Assembly (NCBI GenBank): GCA_008360955.1
Contig: LUCM01002430.1
Coordinates: 807,489-871,488 of the forward strand
Direction: 5' to 3'
Source of the DNA: Fasciolopsis buskii
Lineage: Eukaryota; Platyhelminthes; Trematoda; Plagiorchiida; Fasciolidae
DNA length: 64,000 bases
Every line of letters begins with the position of its first letter. Position 1 is the stretch's first letter. A model generated the notes under the pieces. The model searched no databases. It worked only from the letters and a program-made list of their open reading frames with translations, and was not told the origin of the DNA. Shown here piece by piece: positions 22,354 to 35,977 of this stretch. The position numbers and the translations under genes are program-made.

Positions 22354-25300
22354 GAATATTCGTCAAATATCAAATTATATTTCATGGTCTTTTGTAAAGA
22401 ATGATGGGGATTAGGGAATTAATTCACTTTTTGGCAGTTTTTTGTAGCTTTCCCATTCTTTTTTTAATTTTCTATTCACCTCTTTGAGCACAGCTTCTCC
22501 TAATCTATGCTTTTGTCTGCCTAATCTGTATCCATTTATTCTACTGTTTCTTTCTTTCTCTCATCCATTCCCCTGATGTCATCACTTTAGTTTAATGCAT
22601 TACTGTCATTTGACACTAGAAGAATGCATCACTTTTTAAGCTTATTCTTATAAGATTTTTTCTGATTTCGGTGTCTCAGTTTGCTATCTCCAGTCTTTAC
22701 ATTTTCTGTGAGGTACGTCCAGATATCCGCGGCGCTTCTGAAAATCTAGGTATGGATCTGAGGTCAAATCTTGGTTTAATAGACCTGCTTTCGTGCTGAC
22801 CCCGGTTGACTTATGCGAGCATTTCCGACAAGGTTGCTCGGGACTCTTTCTGTGCTCGGTAGTGATTCAGTGGTCCACTTCACGCACGAGTACAGTCCGT
22901 CTCATCACCTTAATATTACTGACCTCAGTGTAGAATTCTGTTCTCTTTTATAATGAAACGGGCCCGAGAAAGTCGCGGCCGAATACAGTTTGTATTCCAC
23001 ACGTGATTTTGGAAATTTCTTTCCAAAGGCAACTCAAAGGCTAGCCATAAACCCGGCACATCCTAATCAATAACCTAGAGGAAATGAAGGTTAGGATCTA
23101 CCTTGATTACTGTGCTATTAGCTACCGAACGAGAAAATGAAAGTATGATAGTGATAAGGGAAATATACAAACTTGAATTTGGCAGATGCATCTCAGGACC
23201 AACGTGCTTGTATGATTGCCAATCGGAAATTATAATTTATTCTTCACATTTTCGACTACAAGTTTGATAAAATCGGTTTGTTATTATATTAAAAAACCGT
23301 TCTTTCTTAGCACTTACTTACTGGCAAAGACTACTTGAGAACTAGTGTTGTCTGTTCTTGTACTCTCTCTGTGAATGCGTGTAAGTACCTGCAGAAATGT
23401 TTGAATTTCTGTTCCGTTGTTTTTTTTCAGATCTATTATATGCTTTCAGCTGATGATGTTACGCTTTTTTCGGGTTTCACGGTCCTCACATCTGTCATCT
23501 TATCATTAACTAACTGTCAAGCACAGTTGACTTTTAGCTGCAATGTGTTTTGTCCTGCCAGATCATGTGACCTCTCCAAAAAGGTTGTAATCAGAATAAA
23601 GACACAGAGTGAAGCTTTTGGCATTTGAATTTTGGCACAGTAAACTGACCGATTTTGTCAGAAAATTCTAAAAAGTGAAAGCCAAGAAGCTCACAGTTTT
23701 TTTAAAAAACACCACAAGTGGTTGATGTGGTGTAAAAAGTTGGAAAAAAATATTCAACCCTGGTATAGTAAAAATGATAATTTGTAACGAACGGACTAGT
23801 TGAAGCACGAGCCCGGTCAGTGGTCTTTTCATTCCGGACCAATGTGTGAGAACAGGTTCTCAGGTACTGTGAAAAAGAAGCGTGTGCTAAAAGTGTAGGA
23901 ATAGCTTAACCCTGTAAACGATCGATATGGTCAAATAAGTTCGATAAAACCACGCGGTTGTTCATTCGTGAACGATGACAATAACGACGATTCCTAGGAG
24001 ATGATACGCGAATAATTGGGACCCAGAATTTGGAACCATTTGCTGAAAGATTGGAAATTGAGAAGACCTGATTCGAAATTGTGTGGTAAATTTGGGGCAA
24101 AAGTGAACATGTTTGAACTTTAAAAGCAGTAAACCTGGCTTTTGCTTACAATTTAACGGTCTACCCTGAAAATGGATGAAAACTATCATCACGAAATAAT
24201 AGAAAAACGAAACAAAACTAAAAAAGCATGGGATTGGGAATCCAGCATGCATCCGTACTGGATGTTTAAGCGTACGTATTCAAAAGGGCACGTTTAATTC
24301 GCAAAACTTTACCAACTGTGAAATGCTTGCATTAAACGTGGTGGTTGTGATTGTAGCATCTACTGGGTATCTTGACCTGTGCCGAATTATTGTTTGATTT
24401 GAAAATCTCGGAGAATGGAAACCATTCTTCTCCGAGGTTTATTAACCAGCATCAACGCAGTTAAAGCAAAAACTGGTATGATCATTTACGGTTTGCCGGA
24501 TAAAATGGTAAGATTCATCTTGACTATCAGAGAGTCAATGAGTGCACGTAGCGATGCACCTTGGGGACGAGTAGGATAAACAATCTAGGATCTTCACTCA
24601 GATGATCGTGCCGATAAATGAGTGTTCCATCAAAAACGTGCAAACACTGCGGTACCTGGTGTAAAGGTGAAGCTACAATCTGGTTTCAAAGTGCAAGTGT
24701 CTCGTTTTGGTATGTTGACCCATGTAAAATCCAGGCGAGATAAGGTCCAGATACAGAACTGAGCGACAGACTCGTTTGGATTCAGATGAATGACGCACGA
24801 GCCAGGGCTCCGACAGACTGTAAACCAGAGGACTAATATGAAATCAGCCAAGCGCCCTAGTTCGCGGAGTGAGTGACAGTGATCTATTTTTTGTAGCAAG
24901 CTCATTTGTTCGAACTGAAGACCAAAGAGGAAAATCTGGGCTCCGGATGCGGAGTGAGTTAAGCGAAGTGAGTTAAGCTTCGGTGTATAAACAGTTTGAT
25001 TATGACCAATAAAGGCCAGTCTTGCTGACTAACCATCTCTCTGAGCGAAACCGAAATACAACCAAGACGATCGGCTAAAGTCACTTAAGTTATCGTCAGT
25101 GAGAGCAAGATTTTGAAATGCCTGTTCAACAGCACATTTGCAAACGAAGAATTTGGAAAGTAAATATATCACCTGATGGGCTAACGGAACAACTAGCGAC
25201 GTAACTCCTTTTAGGACTTTGTAGTTTACTGGAAAATTGTGAGTTACTTTACTAGACGGTAGACAAACAAATAATGGTTGAAGAAACGCTATGGTTCTGT

Positions 25301-25825
25301 GTTGCATTCATTGTGAACCTGAGAGAGGCCATTTGGGCGACGAATCCCACACCAAATACCCGTCATCAGCGCTCATTTCTAATGCACCAGAACTGATCTG
25401 AAGATTGAAAATCAAGGTACCGGTGAAGCTCCTGCAATCAATCCTGAACCTCTACGTTTGGCACGCAAAGTGACTGCGGTGACAGCTTTCGATTTCACCA
25501 TGGTCGAGAAATACAGTAGGGAAGGTCGAGGTTTAAATATATTTTCGGCATTTACTAAATGATTTGTCGAGATTAGTATTTTACCTGAACATTAATCCGG
25601 CAGCCGTGGATGGTTGCGAAAGCAAGCAAAGTGTAAGCCATGCGTCATTCCAGTAACACGTCAGGATGTTCACGTTTTGAGAAAAGCAAACACAAATTTG
25701 AGTAAACAAGACACAATTTGTTCGATGCAAAATTTCTGTTTAATAACCAATAAAAATGATTTTCAGAGGAAACACAAAGAAAAGCGTCAAACTCTAGTAA
25801 TACCCTTTTCTGATCTGCTTTTCAG
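22354..25825. other. no supported feature
   Basis: A perfect-looking acceptor (GTTGTTTTTTTTCAG) ends at 23430. It opens a 97-codon frame region (23335-23628) that includes ADDVTLFSGF. Donors are poor and the reverse-transcriptase-like motif stands alone, so I do not call an exon or element. A short tandem duplication of GTGAGTTAAGC lies near 24955-24983. Confidence 0.35.
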
Positions 25826-25849
25826 CAATTATATTTTGCTACGAGTTTC
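25826..25849 (+). CDS. possible 24-base microexon
   Basis: A strong acceptor (TCTGATCTGCTTTTCAG, ending 25825) and a perfect GTGAGT donor (25850) bracket exactly 24 bases. They are open in phase 0 as QLYFATSF, and the other phases are open too. Symmetric tiny exons are common in some trematode secreted-protein genes. No neighbouring exon of the same gene was identified, so this may be two unrelated signals. Confidence 0.25.
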
Positions 25850-28800
25850 GTGAGTACATTTGAGCATGTAAATGCACTTCATTTATTTAAACCACCCCTA
25901 TCACTTTTCATTTGACCTTGAGGATGAATATTAAAGAAGACTGAGCTAGTCAGTTGGATTCAAAAAAATGTTAATTTCGGTTTTCGGAAAAGACGTCAAA
26001 TCACCGGGATATCGACTTTTTTCTCATATACAGTCGAACGAGGAGCAAATGTTTCCTTTAATTAAGAAGGCCGAAAATTGAATCCCGCAGGCAAAACATC
26101 AAAAAATATATCCATTTGTGGAATCGAAAATCGCCAAATATTTACGCACTAACCCGACTAACGAGGATCTGATCTCTCGAGCGGAATGTAAATCCTCTGA
26201 GATCTTAGAATTAGCCAAGTGAAAGTCATCCAAAAGACCAAGGGTCAAAGTAAATGGCCAATCTACTTCGAAAAGAGAAGGCGACCAATTGCTCATATGC
26301 ACGGAAGATATGGACTTGAATATTGATGATTCTTTGTGATAAAGAGGCCATTGTCGACCATCTGAAATTCACAAAACATCTATACTCTTTTCGTTTTCTG
26401 GTTTGACAATGGACTACAAGCATTTTTTTCCGAGCCTAGATAGACGCACAATTGTGTACAATTGTCAACTGAATCTTTATCTAACCTTAAGCTTAACCTT
26501 AAGTTTAGCATCAGTAATACTTAGCTCGAGATCCACATCAAGAACGAAAGTAAAACCATCGGGTGATTTTGAGCTCACGGAAAATAGATCCACGTCTTTT
26601 GCACATGCTTAATATGCCTCCCAAAATCCCTGTTTCAGAAACTTGGAAATCAACATTTGGAAACACAACATCCTGAGCAGAATTTCATGGAAAGCATTTT
26701 GCTTGACTGCTTAGAAAACAATTTTTCTGATCCCCCGGCAAGACGAGCAACGTTTTCTGACAGGGAACGGATAGAAATCATCTAAGCACGTTGACGTTCA
26801 TACTGTGACGATCAGCCGTGTAGGGCGGGGGTTAGGGGCGGTATGAACCTGTTTCAGCTATATTGCTACGTGCCCCAAGACTTGCATTTCACATTAGTAA
26901 ATATTTTATGTTGAATTTAATTTTGTATTTGTTGCCTTTCGTGACAGTCATGTTTGTTTAAACCGCTCAACCTTTCTTGCCGCAAAGGGTGAAGTGCACG
27001 GCTAATTAAATTTCATATTGACTTCTAGAATGATAAACTAATGGAAGAAAGCTTTACTGATACAATAAATTATAAATGTGGCACGGGTGAAAAGGAAGGG
27101 CTGTTTGATTAACTCTGAGAAATGTTTTTAACTCATTATAAATTAAATCTAACTTTTATCCATTAAAATTTCTGGCGTTAGTAACAGTTCAACTAGATGG
27201 CAGATATCAATTTTTTCCATGTTTATTCGCTACTAGCTAAGCGAATTTCGGTGGAAGGTAACAAAATTTTGATTAAAATGACTGCCATTTGCATTAACGT
27301 GTAATTCTCGAGGTTGGAATAACAAATTATTAAACGTTTAGGAATTTGGGTGAGTTTCCGCTTGTTCTCACACGGGCTTGTTCAGAAACTGCATTGGTTT
27401 TCTTCAACTGCACTACCATGTCAAAGTCATTCTCAAACAGAAAAGAATTTTAGTGGTAATCCGGCTTCAGAGGTAAAAAACGGATCTTCTTATGCATAAA
27501 AACGAGCTTGAACGTTCTCAGAACTGGTCCGTTGTAGAATAAAAATGGCAATGTGGTCTATTAAATGCATGAGCACTGCTTTTAACAAGATTTCTAGTAA
27601 TTGGACACCGGTCAATTATGAATGCAGTCTTACGTTGAAGAGTGCTTTTATATGCACTCGCAATGCTTTCCAAAGGCCGGAAACAAGGCCTTTTATCGCC
27701 ACTTGGGTAGGTCACATTATTTACTACTGGTATCAGTGGACCATTTTTCCAAATTGCAACACCAACCACTTTATCTCACACGGTGTTTTTGGTTGTCATC
27801 TGTTTTCATGATTGTGATATGCATCGACGAATTATCGTTGTTTTCTACTAAACGTCTCTAAACGTTTTCATTGGAACTCGTATATCTCGTGGTCATCGTT
27901 GTGATGGTGACCCGAGAGGGCAGTGGTCTACAAACTCGTGTAATGGCACATGCTCGTGTGGTAACTGTTGTCCGTAACAAACACTTATCTTCGTCGATTT
28001 CATTACATCAGCAATTGTTCCTCGAAATTTCTAGTTTGTTGTCCCAAATTTCGTTTCCGCACAAAAGACTGTGTCAAGTATATTGCTGTGAGTTTTATTA
28101 CTCGAGTTGAAATAAACTGGCAACTATTTTTCTAATTATTCTGTGCTGAAAGTCTCATCTGTTTGGCCTTAAATATAGTCAAACGTAAATGAGATTCATC
28201 AGCAATGCGCCCTCGGGATGCAAGCAAATATTCGTTTCCAGTAAGCAGCAAGAATGCTCAGTTCGACTAAAACCGTAATAGTCATCAAAACATGAAAATT
28301 TAAACAATCTGTCCTTGCTAACGAGGAATGCGAAGTAACTAGGACAGAGTGGATCAACTTTCTGATGTGAGGACAGGTGAATTTGGTGGTCCCTTAAGAT
28401 CAAAATTGCTCCAACCAGAAATTCTTTGCTTTGTGATCGAGTTGTACAGGTGGTGGGTCAACTTCGATTACTCAGTTTACATTCGTGAATTCCGATTGCA
28501 TTAGATTACGGGAACAACATTAAGCTCGTAGTCCAAGTATTCATAGAACGTTCATAAAATCCCCAAAATTCCGACTATTCTACTACCTAGGTCTTTGAAA
28601 ATCAACCATTAGCATCACATATACAGGTGAAAACTTCAGTTTCCCTAGTTCATAGAAGCAACACAGCTCAGGTCAAAATCAACTTGTCAAACATGGATAC
28701 ATATTAGCTCAAATCTAATCGCTTCTCAAAGCGGGATATCACAGTGCGTTCAGGTGGGTTGATGATAAACATCACTCCAAATTCAATTAAGTTCGCGGCA

Positions 28801-29544
28801 TGTAACAACACTGGTTGCACCAGTTTATTTCATCTACTCGTCTGTGGACAGCGGGGAAAGACCTGCTTGTGTCCTAGCATAAATGTTGTTTTAAATGTTC
28901 CAAATGACTCAGTGATCATTGATGCAAAAATTTCTTTCAGTAGGTCCTTGAAATTTAGTTGTTTAATTTCATACATTCATGTGTTGATGAATGAATCAGT
29001 CAGTATACTTTGCCTGTATTTCAACCGATGTCTGACTGATGAAAATAATTTTTTATTCTGTGTACAAGACAAATCAATAAATTGCTGTTGTAGATCAGAG
29101 CAACAAAGCTGGAACATCGTCTATACTGTTTTCGAAGAATGCTCTTTCCATCGTGATAATTTTCCAATGGACAAAACCGCACCTCTAAAAACATTAGAAA
29201 TTAACCTCTCACTACCTCCATACTAAACTTTTTTTGATGAGAATTATCAAACTTGTACAGCAACTTCCGAATATTTGCTAGTGAATCCCATGTTGTAAAC
29301 TAACCATCAATGCATCTGGCATACAAATTACAAATCCATACATTACATTGTGCCGGTTTGAGTCAAAGTTTGGGGACAAATAAGCCAGTCAGAACAGGTC
29401 ATGACGGTGATTCGGTCTCTGCCATTTCATTAATTCGTAGTGTCTCCGATTATGAAGACACTGAGCATTCAGATTCACTTTGACAATCAGTTCTTAAGGC
29501 CTTGTCACCGGGAATTCAATATTTTTGCTGTTGTCTGTTAAGTA
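25850..29544. other. no supported feature
   Basis: The longest open frame of the window, 160 codons at 28744-29226 on the plus strand, lies here. It has no splice context or recognisable domain. A Cys-rich segment near 27880-27980 has no acceptor. Nothing was called. Confidence 0.35.
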
Positions 29545-29818
29545 TTAGCAAACCAAATCGAAGGTTTCTATCACGGAAACAACGGGAAAGGGATTCCACA
29601 GTTCACCAATTCTTCGTAGTCCCGGATAGATCATGTCAATGAAGGAACGTGAGGCATTCACCCTAGACTTCGCTAATGATCTGCAAAGAAATTCATACAT
29701 ATCTGCAATCTGTTGGGCTGTAATGTGGTAGGCTGAACTGCTCATGTCAGCTGCTGGTCTACTTAGCATATTAGTCTTCGCGCAGTTTACGCAGACCGCA
29801 GAGTCTCGGAGGTTAATA
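29545..29818 (-). CDS. candidate terminal exon on minus strand, unknown product
   Basis: On the minus strand a good acceptor (GAGACTTCTTCCCTGTTAG) precedes position 29818. The frame is open in phase 2 for 90 codons to a TAA. It is helical and mixed in composition (SSSAYHITAQQIADMYEFLC, then MIYPGLRRIGELWNPFPV). No close AATAAA was seen, and internal GT sites could end it earlier. No family is recognised. Confidence 0.33.
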
Positions 29819-29929
29819 CTAACAGGGAAGAAGTCTCGGACGTAAAATTATTTGATCCAGTTTTGTTTCAGTATTTTGGTTATCCGATTCCCAAATTATT
29901 TCATTTTGTCCTTCTTTCCCCTTTAACAG

Positions 29930-29975
29930 ATGAAGTGGTTGCGGCCAACCAAGGATTTTCTCGGTTTTGATAGCA
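29930..29975 (+). CDS. candidate 46-base exon of gene E
   Basis: The acceptor (TTCTTTCCCCTTTAACAG) and donor (AGCA/GTAAGT) are both near consensus. Only phase 0 is open: MKWLRPTKDFLGFDS, leaving phase 1. Beginning with ATG, it could be a first coding exon behind a 5' UTR intron. The following candidate exon (30571) is open in exactly the phase needed. Confidence 0.4.
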
Positions 29976-30570
29976 GTAAGTATGACTGATTCAGTAATGT
30001 ACGGTAAGTGCCACGTTACCGCTTGTTCCGAACTCCATTCCCTGGACTCCTAGTTTCATTTTTCGACATTAGTAAACAGGTTATGCATTTTGGATTAATA
30101 TTTGACTTCATGCCACCCTACTCGTTGGTGTTTTTTCTGATGTCGTTTGCAATAATCAAAAGGTGAAGAAAACATTTAGATGATCAACAAAGTAAGTTAT
30201 TAACTTTTGGTTGATTGTGTTCAACAGACTGATTCATGGTCGGGCTTCAGTCCAATCTAGGCGTGTGTTAGATTTCACACCAAGGGCTTACGCGCAAGGT
30301 TGGTCTCGATATCCGAAGCTAACAAAATTCAACTGTTGAAACCGGCGTCCTGCAAGGAACTCAACCTGTGCAGTCGCTGTTGTTGCCGCGATCACAGTGT
30401 GCTCAACATAGATTCACGTATCCAGGTTCCCTGGCCTGCCTGTTGTACCACTGTTTCATTGTTTATCCATAGCTTCCCATTTTCATACCTGTCTTTCTCC
30501 TTACGTTGGACATGCAATTTCAGTTTACAACTGTTTTGCTAGGATCGCTCTTTTTTAGCTTGTTGTCCAG

Positions 30571-30638
30571 ATGCCGGAAATTTGTTGGGCGCTCACTTTT
30601 TCATTGAAATACATATTGGCCTAGTTTCTCTTTTTTAA
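30571..30638 (+). CDS. candidate last exon of gene E
   Basis: A strong acceptor (CTTTTTTAGCTTGTTGTCCAG) ends at 30570. In phase 1, as left by the 29975 donor, it encodes AGNLLGAHFFIEIHIGLVSL and a stop. Joined to the previous exon it would give a peptide of only about 38 residues unless coding sequence exists upstream. Phase 0 also begins with ATG and is open for 17 codons. The product is unknown. Confidence 0.3.
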
Positions 30639-31679
30639 TGAACTCTTAATTTAAAATGCCAAAGGTGACTATGCAGCAAAGGAACTGCAGCAAACCACAG
30701 TTCAGAATGGACTAGAAGTAGGGAAATCTTGGATCAGAAATCGCCTCCGTAGTTAAAATGATCATGCTAATGGCGCAGATTAATCTTGTCATGAGAGACC
30801 AACTAGGGGTTTTACAAAGAGCAGGAATTCTACTAAGGAATAAGCCCAGATGATACAGATGAGTTGGTCCCTGAGCACGCCATGTGCGCTTCAATGTACA
30901 GGGTGATTACGTTGTCCGGGAGGAGCTGAGGCGTTATTCAGCAAGCCCATACAGAATCTCTCCCATACTGTCACACTAGTTTTCCGTGCACGGTCGATAT
31001 AATGGGTGTTCAAGCTGCCCGATACTTTAATTTCCCTCAAACGTTTAACATCTCATCAGATGATTTCTATCACCAATTTTTCGCTGGTCAACTAAACACT
31101 ATCGCACAAGGACAAATCGAAATGCGGTTGTCTTAATTATTCGGATCACTAGTTCACTCAACGTTGTCCTTTTGGCCCAAACGTTTATCCACATTGAAAA
31201 TTCTATTGCTGGCTGCTTGAGGACGCAGAATAACTTAACAACAGTGACGGAATGGACTTCGTATTAGTAGACGCCAAAGACGTAACCATCGGAGAAAAAA
31301 CTGAGTGCGTCAGGGCAAGCATTTGAGTTTACCAATTTTTCCGGGACTTATTAAGTTACGATAAACAGAGCAAGCTGCGAGTTGAAAGTGGACAAACATT
31401 TGTTGATCCCGGGCCACCTTAATGTAAACTATTTTGCAATTTGTGTAAAATGGACCGTACCGGTAAATAGTAGTTTTTTAGTCGGAGACTAAAGTCAGTG
31501 GTGGTGGAAAGTGAAATGCGAAATGATATAACTGAATGACAAAGAGGGAAGGCGCATATTCATGCGTGAATAATTAAATGCATGTATACGTGTATTAACA
31601 TATGCTTGCAAGCCTATACGTTCTTGTATTCATACACATACGCATACATGAATACATTTAAGTAAACCATCATGCAGTC
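30639..31679. other. no feature seen
   Basis: AT-rich, without exon signals or repeat copies that I could identify. Confidence 0.4.
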
Positions 31680-31850
31680 ACTTGAGCAGACTACAGGCAA
31701 GCAGATAAACAAATAGACTCACAGACGATCAGACAGGTAAAGAGGCAGACAGGCTTACAGAAAACCAACAGGCGGACGGACACAAGGAGAAGCAGAAGGA
31801 CGGGCAGCCAAGTAGTCGGGCAGACAGGTGGGTGGATAGATACAGAGACC
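31680..31850 (+). repeat. degenerate CAGA/GACAGG purine-rich repeat
   Basis: Repeated units such as CAGACAGG, GCAGACAGG and GGCGGACGG are spread over about 170 bases. This strand is strongly biased to purines, with nearly every period of four anchored by AGAC or GGAC. It looks like an old, mutated tetranucleotide microsatellite. The adjoining 31560-31640 is rich in ATGCATG/TACGTG alternations. Confidence 0.6.
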
Positions 31851-34800
31851 AATAAACTCGTCTATCGGACCATCCGGTCGACAGCTAGCATCACCAGCAT
31901 GATGAAAAGACGGATTTGCAAATCACACGAAAAAATAACAGACAAACGTCAAATGGGATCTTTTGGGGCAACTCGTGGAACGATGGAAATGAACCTGGTG
32001 AAGACATTTGTGAAATGCTCACAGCAGATATGATCAAAGCAAATGTGAAGAGTGAATATTTGTCAACTGTGGGCAGACAAAGGTCATGATAACTAGTAAG
32101 AAACGATGTCGGTGATTGAGGTTGTCGAACCAAGACAGCATAAATCAGTAACAGTGCTCGAATTTGGAATCTTAAATTGAAATTAGAGTCCTTTCTTGTG
32201 AGAATTTCTACGCATGCTAAAGACAAAGACGATGCCAGTATACACTGAACTAAGAAGATAGCATATTGAAAATTTTCAAAGCAGATCCCATTTCCTTTTG
32301 GTACTACTGATTCGCTGTAATCGTTAGAACATTTTCTTCAACAGTTACGGATCAGCTGACTCCATTTCAGATGATCGGTCGTGATCATTGAAATGATACC
32401 AATGGATCGTTGGTTGGCTTAAGAACAATTCATATATTTGAAGTTCAGATCAGATCTTGAGATATTCACTACATTACTGTACGTAATTTTAGAATAAAAT
32501 GCTGTTGAACAGCGTTGCTTAGTATGTGGAAAGAAATGCTTCCTGACGCGCTCCTAAACTGTCAGTCGACGGTTTCATATTTCCGGGCATGCTATGTATG
32601 CTGAAATTCGATGTTAAGACAATCCGATGACAATGATCATAGATCCTGAGACAAAGAAAAGCATCCATATTCTAAAATTGTCGGAACCGCGGAGCAAACG
32701 CAAATGCAAACAAAAATCAGAGTTTGGTAATACATCTTTGGACTTATAGGCAGAATTTTAAAGGAGACTTGAACGTTCGAACTAGAAGCACAAATGACCT
32801 ACGATCAAGTTGATATTAGCTACCCAAAGGGTTCACGGAGGATCCGAAGTCCCTGGTATTGATGCACTAAAATTTGCTACTCTGGTTGCTTTCCAAACTG
32901 TGTGATACCCGCAAATCTAGGAGATAACCTGTGTTGTAATTAGGCCACCCCGAGTTAAAAGTGACTCTGAACAGACGGAGAGCCTGCCCAACGAATACTC
33001 CGAACATAGGAAATGCACACTTGCCGGTTGACACTATTCTGGTAGTTGCGCAACCAGTTGAAAGATGATTGCAACAGTTGCCTGAGATAACAACGTTTAT
33101 TCGATGTCTAACAGAGTACAGTATTAGGTTCACTTTTGAGAGCTCAATACATTTTGCAATAAGCGCGCTCTGTGCATAGGAAGATGCTGTAAAAATCCCT
33201 TACCTAAATGGTTCCACCTGTTTTGTGCAATATGTAAAGTATTGCCACAGGAAACTCACCGAGGGCTTTATCACTCATATGGTTGCAATTGGTAATACGT
33301 CGGAATACGTCGACCAGGACAATGCAATTACACGATTTCGAAAGTAGAATGATAATTCTGTGTTTATCGCACCAAGCACTATAGGAAAATTTTTTAGTGA
33401 TATGTCGATAAATAAAGCAATTGCATTAGTCAAAGTCATGAGAAGAGACCTCAGGTGTGATGAGAATGGAATGCCAGGATATACTGTTGTGTTTATTTTG
33501 TGAATTGCATTATTCACAATGAAGAAACCAGTGTTGTGAAATTCACTTTTATTAAGTCGGGTGTGTAACTGAAGGAATAAATGTCAATTCCTTTTAATCA
33601 GTCACTGGAAAGCAAATTTGAGTGCACCAACGTATCGTTATATTCAGTGGAAAATAAATACCTTGGAGAAAAGCAGTATCGCAGAACGCTTTTACGAAGC
33701 TTTGATCCTAGGTTCTATAGTGGTGGGAAACCGGATATTCTAGGATTTTCCGAGATTGGCTTAACACGATCGACGTTTTGCCAACTATTCTATACTGTGA
33801 ATATGCACTGACCCGAAGGATGATTACTGAGTTTCGATAACAGGACATTTTTCATCAAAGGTTGCTAAGTGAAATGTCACCCCTGACTGTGGCTGCAATT
33901 TGATGCTAGCTGCCAGCCATGTGGATGGTTCCTGTGGTCCCATATGGTGACAATCATTATAAACAATTAATTTCTTCATCCTCAGGCACCCCAATGCATG
34001 CGATAAGGTCAACAGTACCCTGATTAATGATGCGATCGGGAAAGAACATCTTATTTTAGTCCCTTGAAGAAACTTAATTGGTACACATAAGATGCCAGCG
34101 ACTTGCAAATTACAAGTGAAATTCCTCCTCGTGGTGCATGGTAGAGTTAAAAAAGTAAATGTGAAAATGTAAATTGTTTATGACAAATCCATGTATTCGG
34201 TTATCAGTTTAATAAATAACCCCAACTGTTTTCCCCATCTCTGATTTGGCGTAAGAAATATCCACCGTTGACGATTTCTAACAAATTTGAAGTCTGTTTA
34301 CAGTATTTCTATGATTTCATAATGGTTAGTTCAACAATACTATCACGTGATGGATAATTGTGCAACCTTAAAGTCGGTTCGAGCCTCCCCGCATTTGACA
34401 CCTTGATGTTGAATAAACAATAATTGGCTGGTCCAAGGGAAAATCCACAGTTCACTAGTGAAAAACTTGAATCCAAAATCAAACAGACATACGCTTAAAC
34501 GCAAACTGTTTGTGAAAAAAATTGAAGAGGTCTGCGGTCTGCACAATTTATTAAACCTCATGGGTAAAGATAAAAGATTCACACACCGCGTCAGGCAGGT
34601 TAATTTAGAAGTCACAACCACCTGGGTGACAAGGATTCGACAGGTTCCTCGTATGCAATGCTGTGTCATGATCTGGTCTTTCCGGATATCATTGCAAAAA
34701 CTTTTGAGAATTTGTGCACAAGATCTCCCGGTGTTCATAAAGATGTAGACCATCCTGCGAAGTTAAGTGATTAAGCGACAAAAAATTGGTGTTCTTTTCA

Positions 34801-35977
34801 CGTTTCAGTTTTGCTCCCATGATTATTTTTCACGAGTACAACTCCCGGTGGTTCAGTTGTGCACATTTGGGCACTTTTCAATCTCATCTTAATCACAATC
34901 TAATGACTGAGCGACTGCAAACGCAATTGTTTTGAATGCAGACATTACGGGAACTTCCTGCATTTTACACACTTGTGAGTGCGTGTAGCAAAGTAACACT
35001 CGTGACACCCGTAATGTGGAACAAACAGTACAACTGGAGTTGCGAAGAATGGGTAAATTGTTTCAAACTCTCGAAAATTTGTTATTTTACCGGACACTAG
35101 TCCTTGCTTATTTGGGTGTAGGTCGTGAGATTCAAAAAAAAACAACGGGAGGAAGCATCATCCAATGTCGGTGTCCTAAGGTAGCTTGTCGAAACATAAA
35201 TTGAATGAAACCGGAATCTAGAATGAAGTGTTGCATATATCGGGGCCAAATGATGTAAGGAGTGTACTGAAGAATCGACGCACCATTTATTGGTTTTAAT
35301 TGTGAATAATATAATGGTAATTACACGGCGTTGTTACAGACTTGAAAACGGTTTTATACTGAAAAAAATCAGAACAAACTCTATTGATTTTGCAGTTTGT
35401 ATACTTAGCATTTTTATTCCCATCCACTCCTATCAAAATGACAGTGAAGAAACTTTAAGTTCAACATAAATATCGTCTAACTTTCCCACTGGCTTGCTTC
35501 TTGCCGCCACCCGTATTCGCTGTCCCAAAATGCGGTGGTCTATTTTAGGTATTTGTTTTCCAACCCCAGTCGCTAAGAGACGGTGCGTGAAGAAGGCAAC
35601 TTGCCAACTAATCATGCTACACGGATGATATTAATATCTGGTAGAATTGGACATTCGATATTTGAATACCCGCGTGTCTACTTGGCATTCGGAGCAACTC
35701 ACCTGGGCAAACCTTAATAATGCACTTGTATAGAATCAAACGTTTGGATTAGATTACCTTTTTTACGTGCATGCGGCAGTCAACTGAAAGTTCAGATTAC
35801 CATCAATGCATTTGCCATCTTTCGACACCTAGAGCTACTCTCTTGGGAGAAGAATCAAAACGCAGTCATATTTCTGACAGAAGTTGTCTGCTTTCCTATC
35901 GGTTTCTCTGGCAAGGCGCAAACCGGTCATCGCTTGCCCTAACCTGTGAATGCGGAGTTCTCACCCAAATACTCTAG
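31851..35977. other. no supported feature
   Basis: Open frames at 31891-32226, 32867-33133, 33824-34108 and 34343-34753 (minus) have no splice support. A strong acceptor (TTCTTTTCACGTTTCAG) near 34819 opens a 41-codon phase-2 frame to a stop, but nothing links to it. Confidence 0.35.

Noticed and set aside
23335..23628. Frame with ADDVTLFSGF after a very strong acceptor, as an exon or reverse-transcriptase fragment
   Set aside because: The motif is isolated, with no other RT blocks. No good donor follows, and the phase does not clearly fit gene A.
27870..27980. Cys-rich open segment (SCNGTCSCGNCCP) as an exon
   Set aside because: There is no AG acceptor with a pyrimidine tract at a usable position, and the donor is weak.
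28744..29226. Longest open frame of the window, 160 codons
   Set aside because: In AT-rich DNA of this length one such frame can occur by chance. No domain, acceptor, donor or start context was seen.
34343..34753. 136-codon minus frame overlapping a 96-codon plus frame
   Set aside because: No recognisable motif or splice context on either strand.
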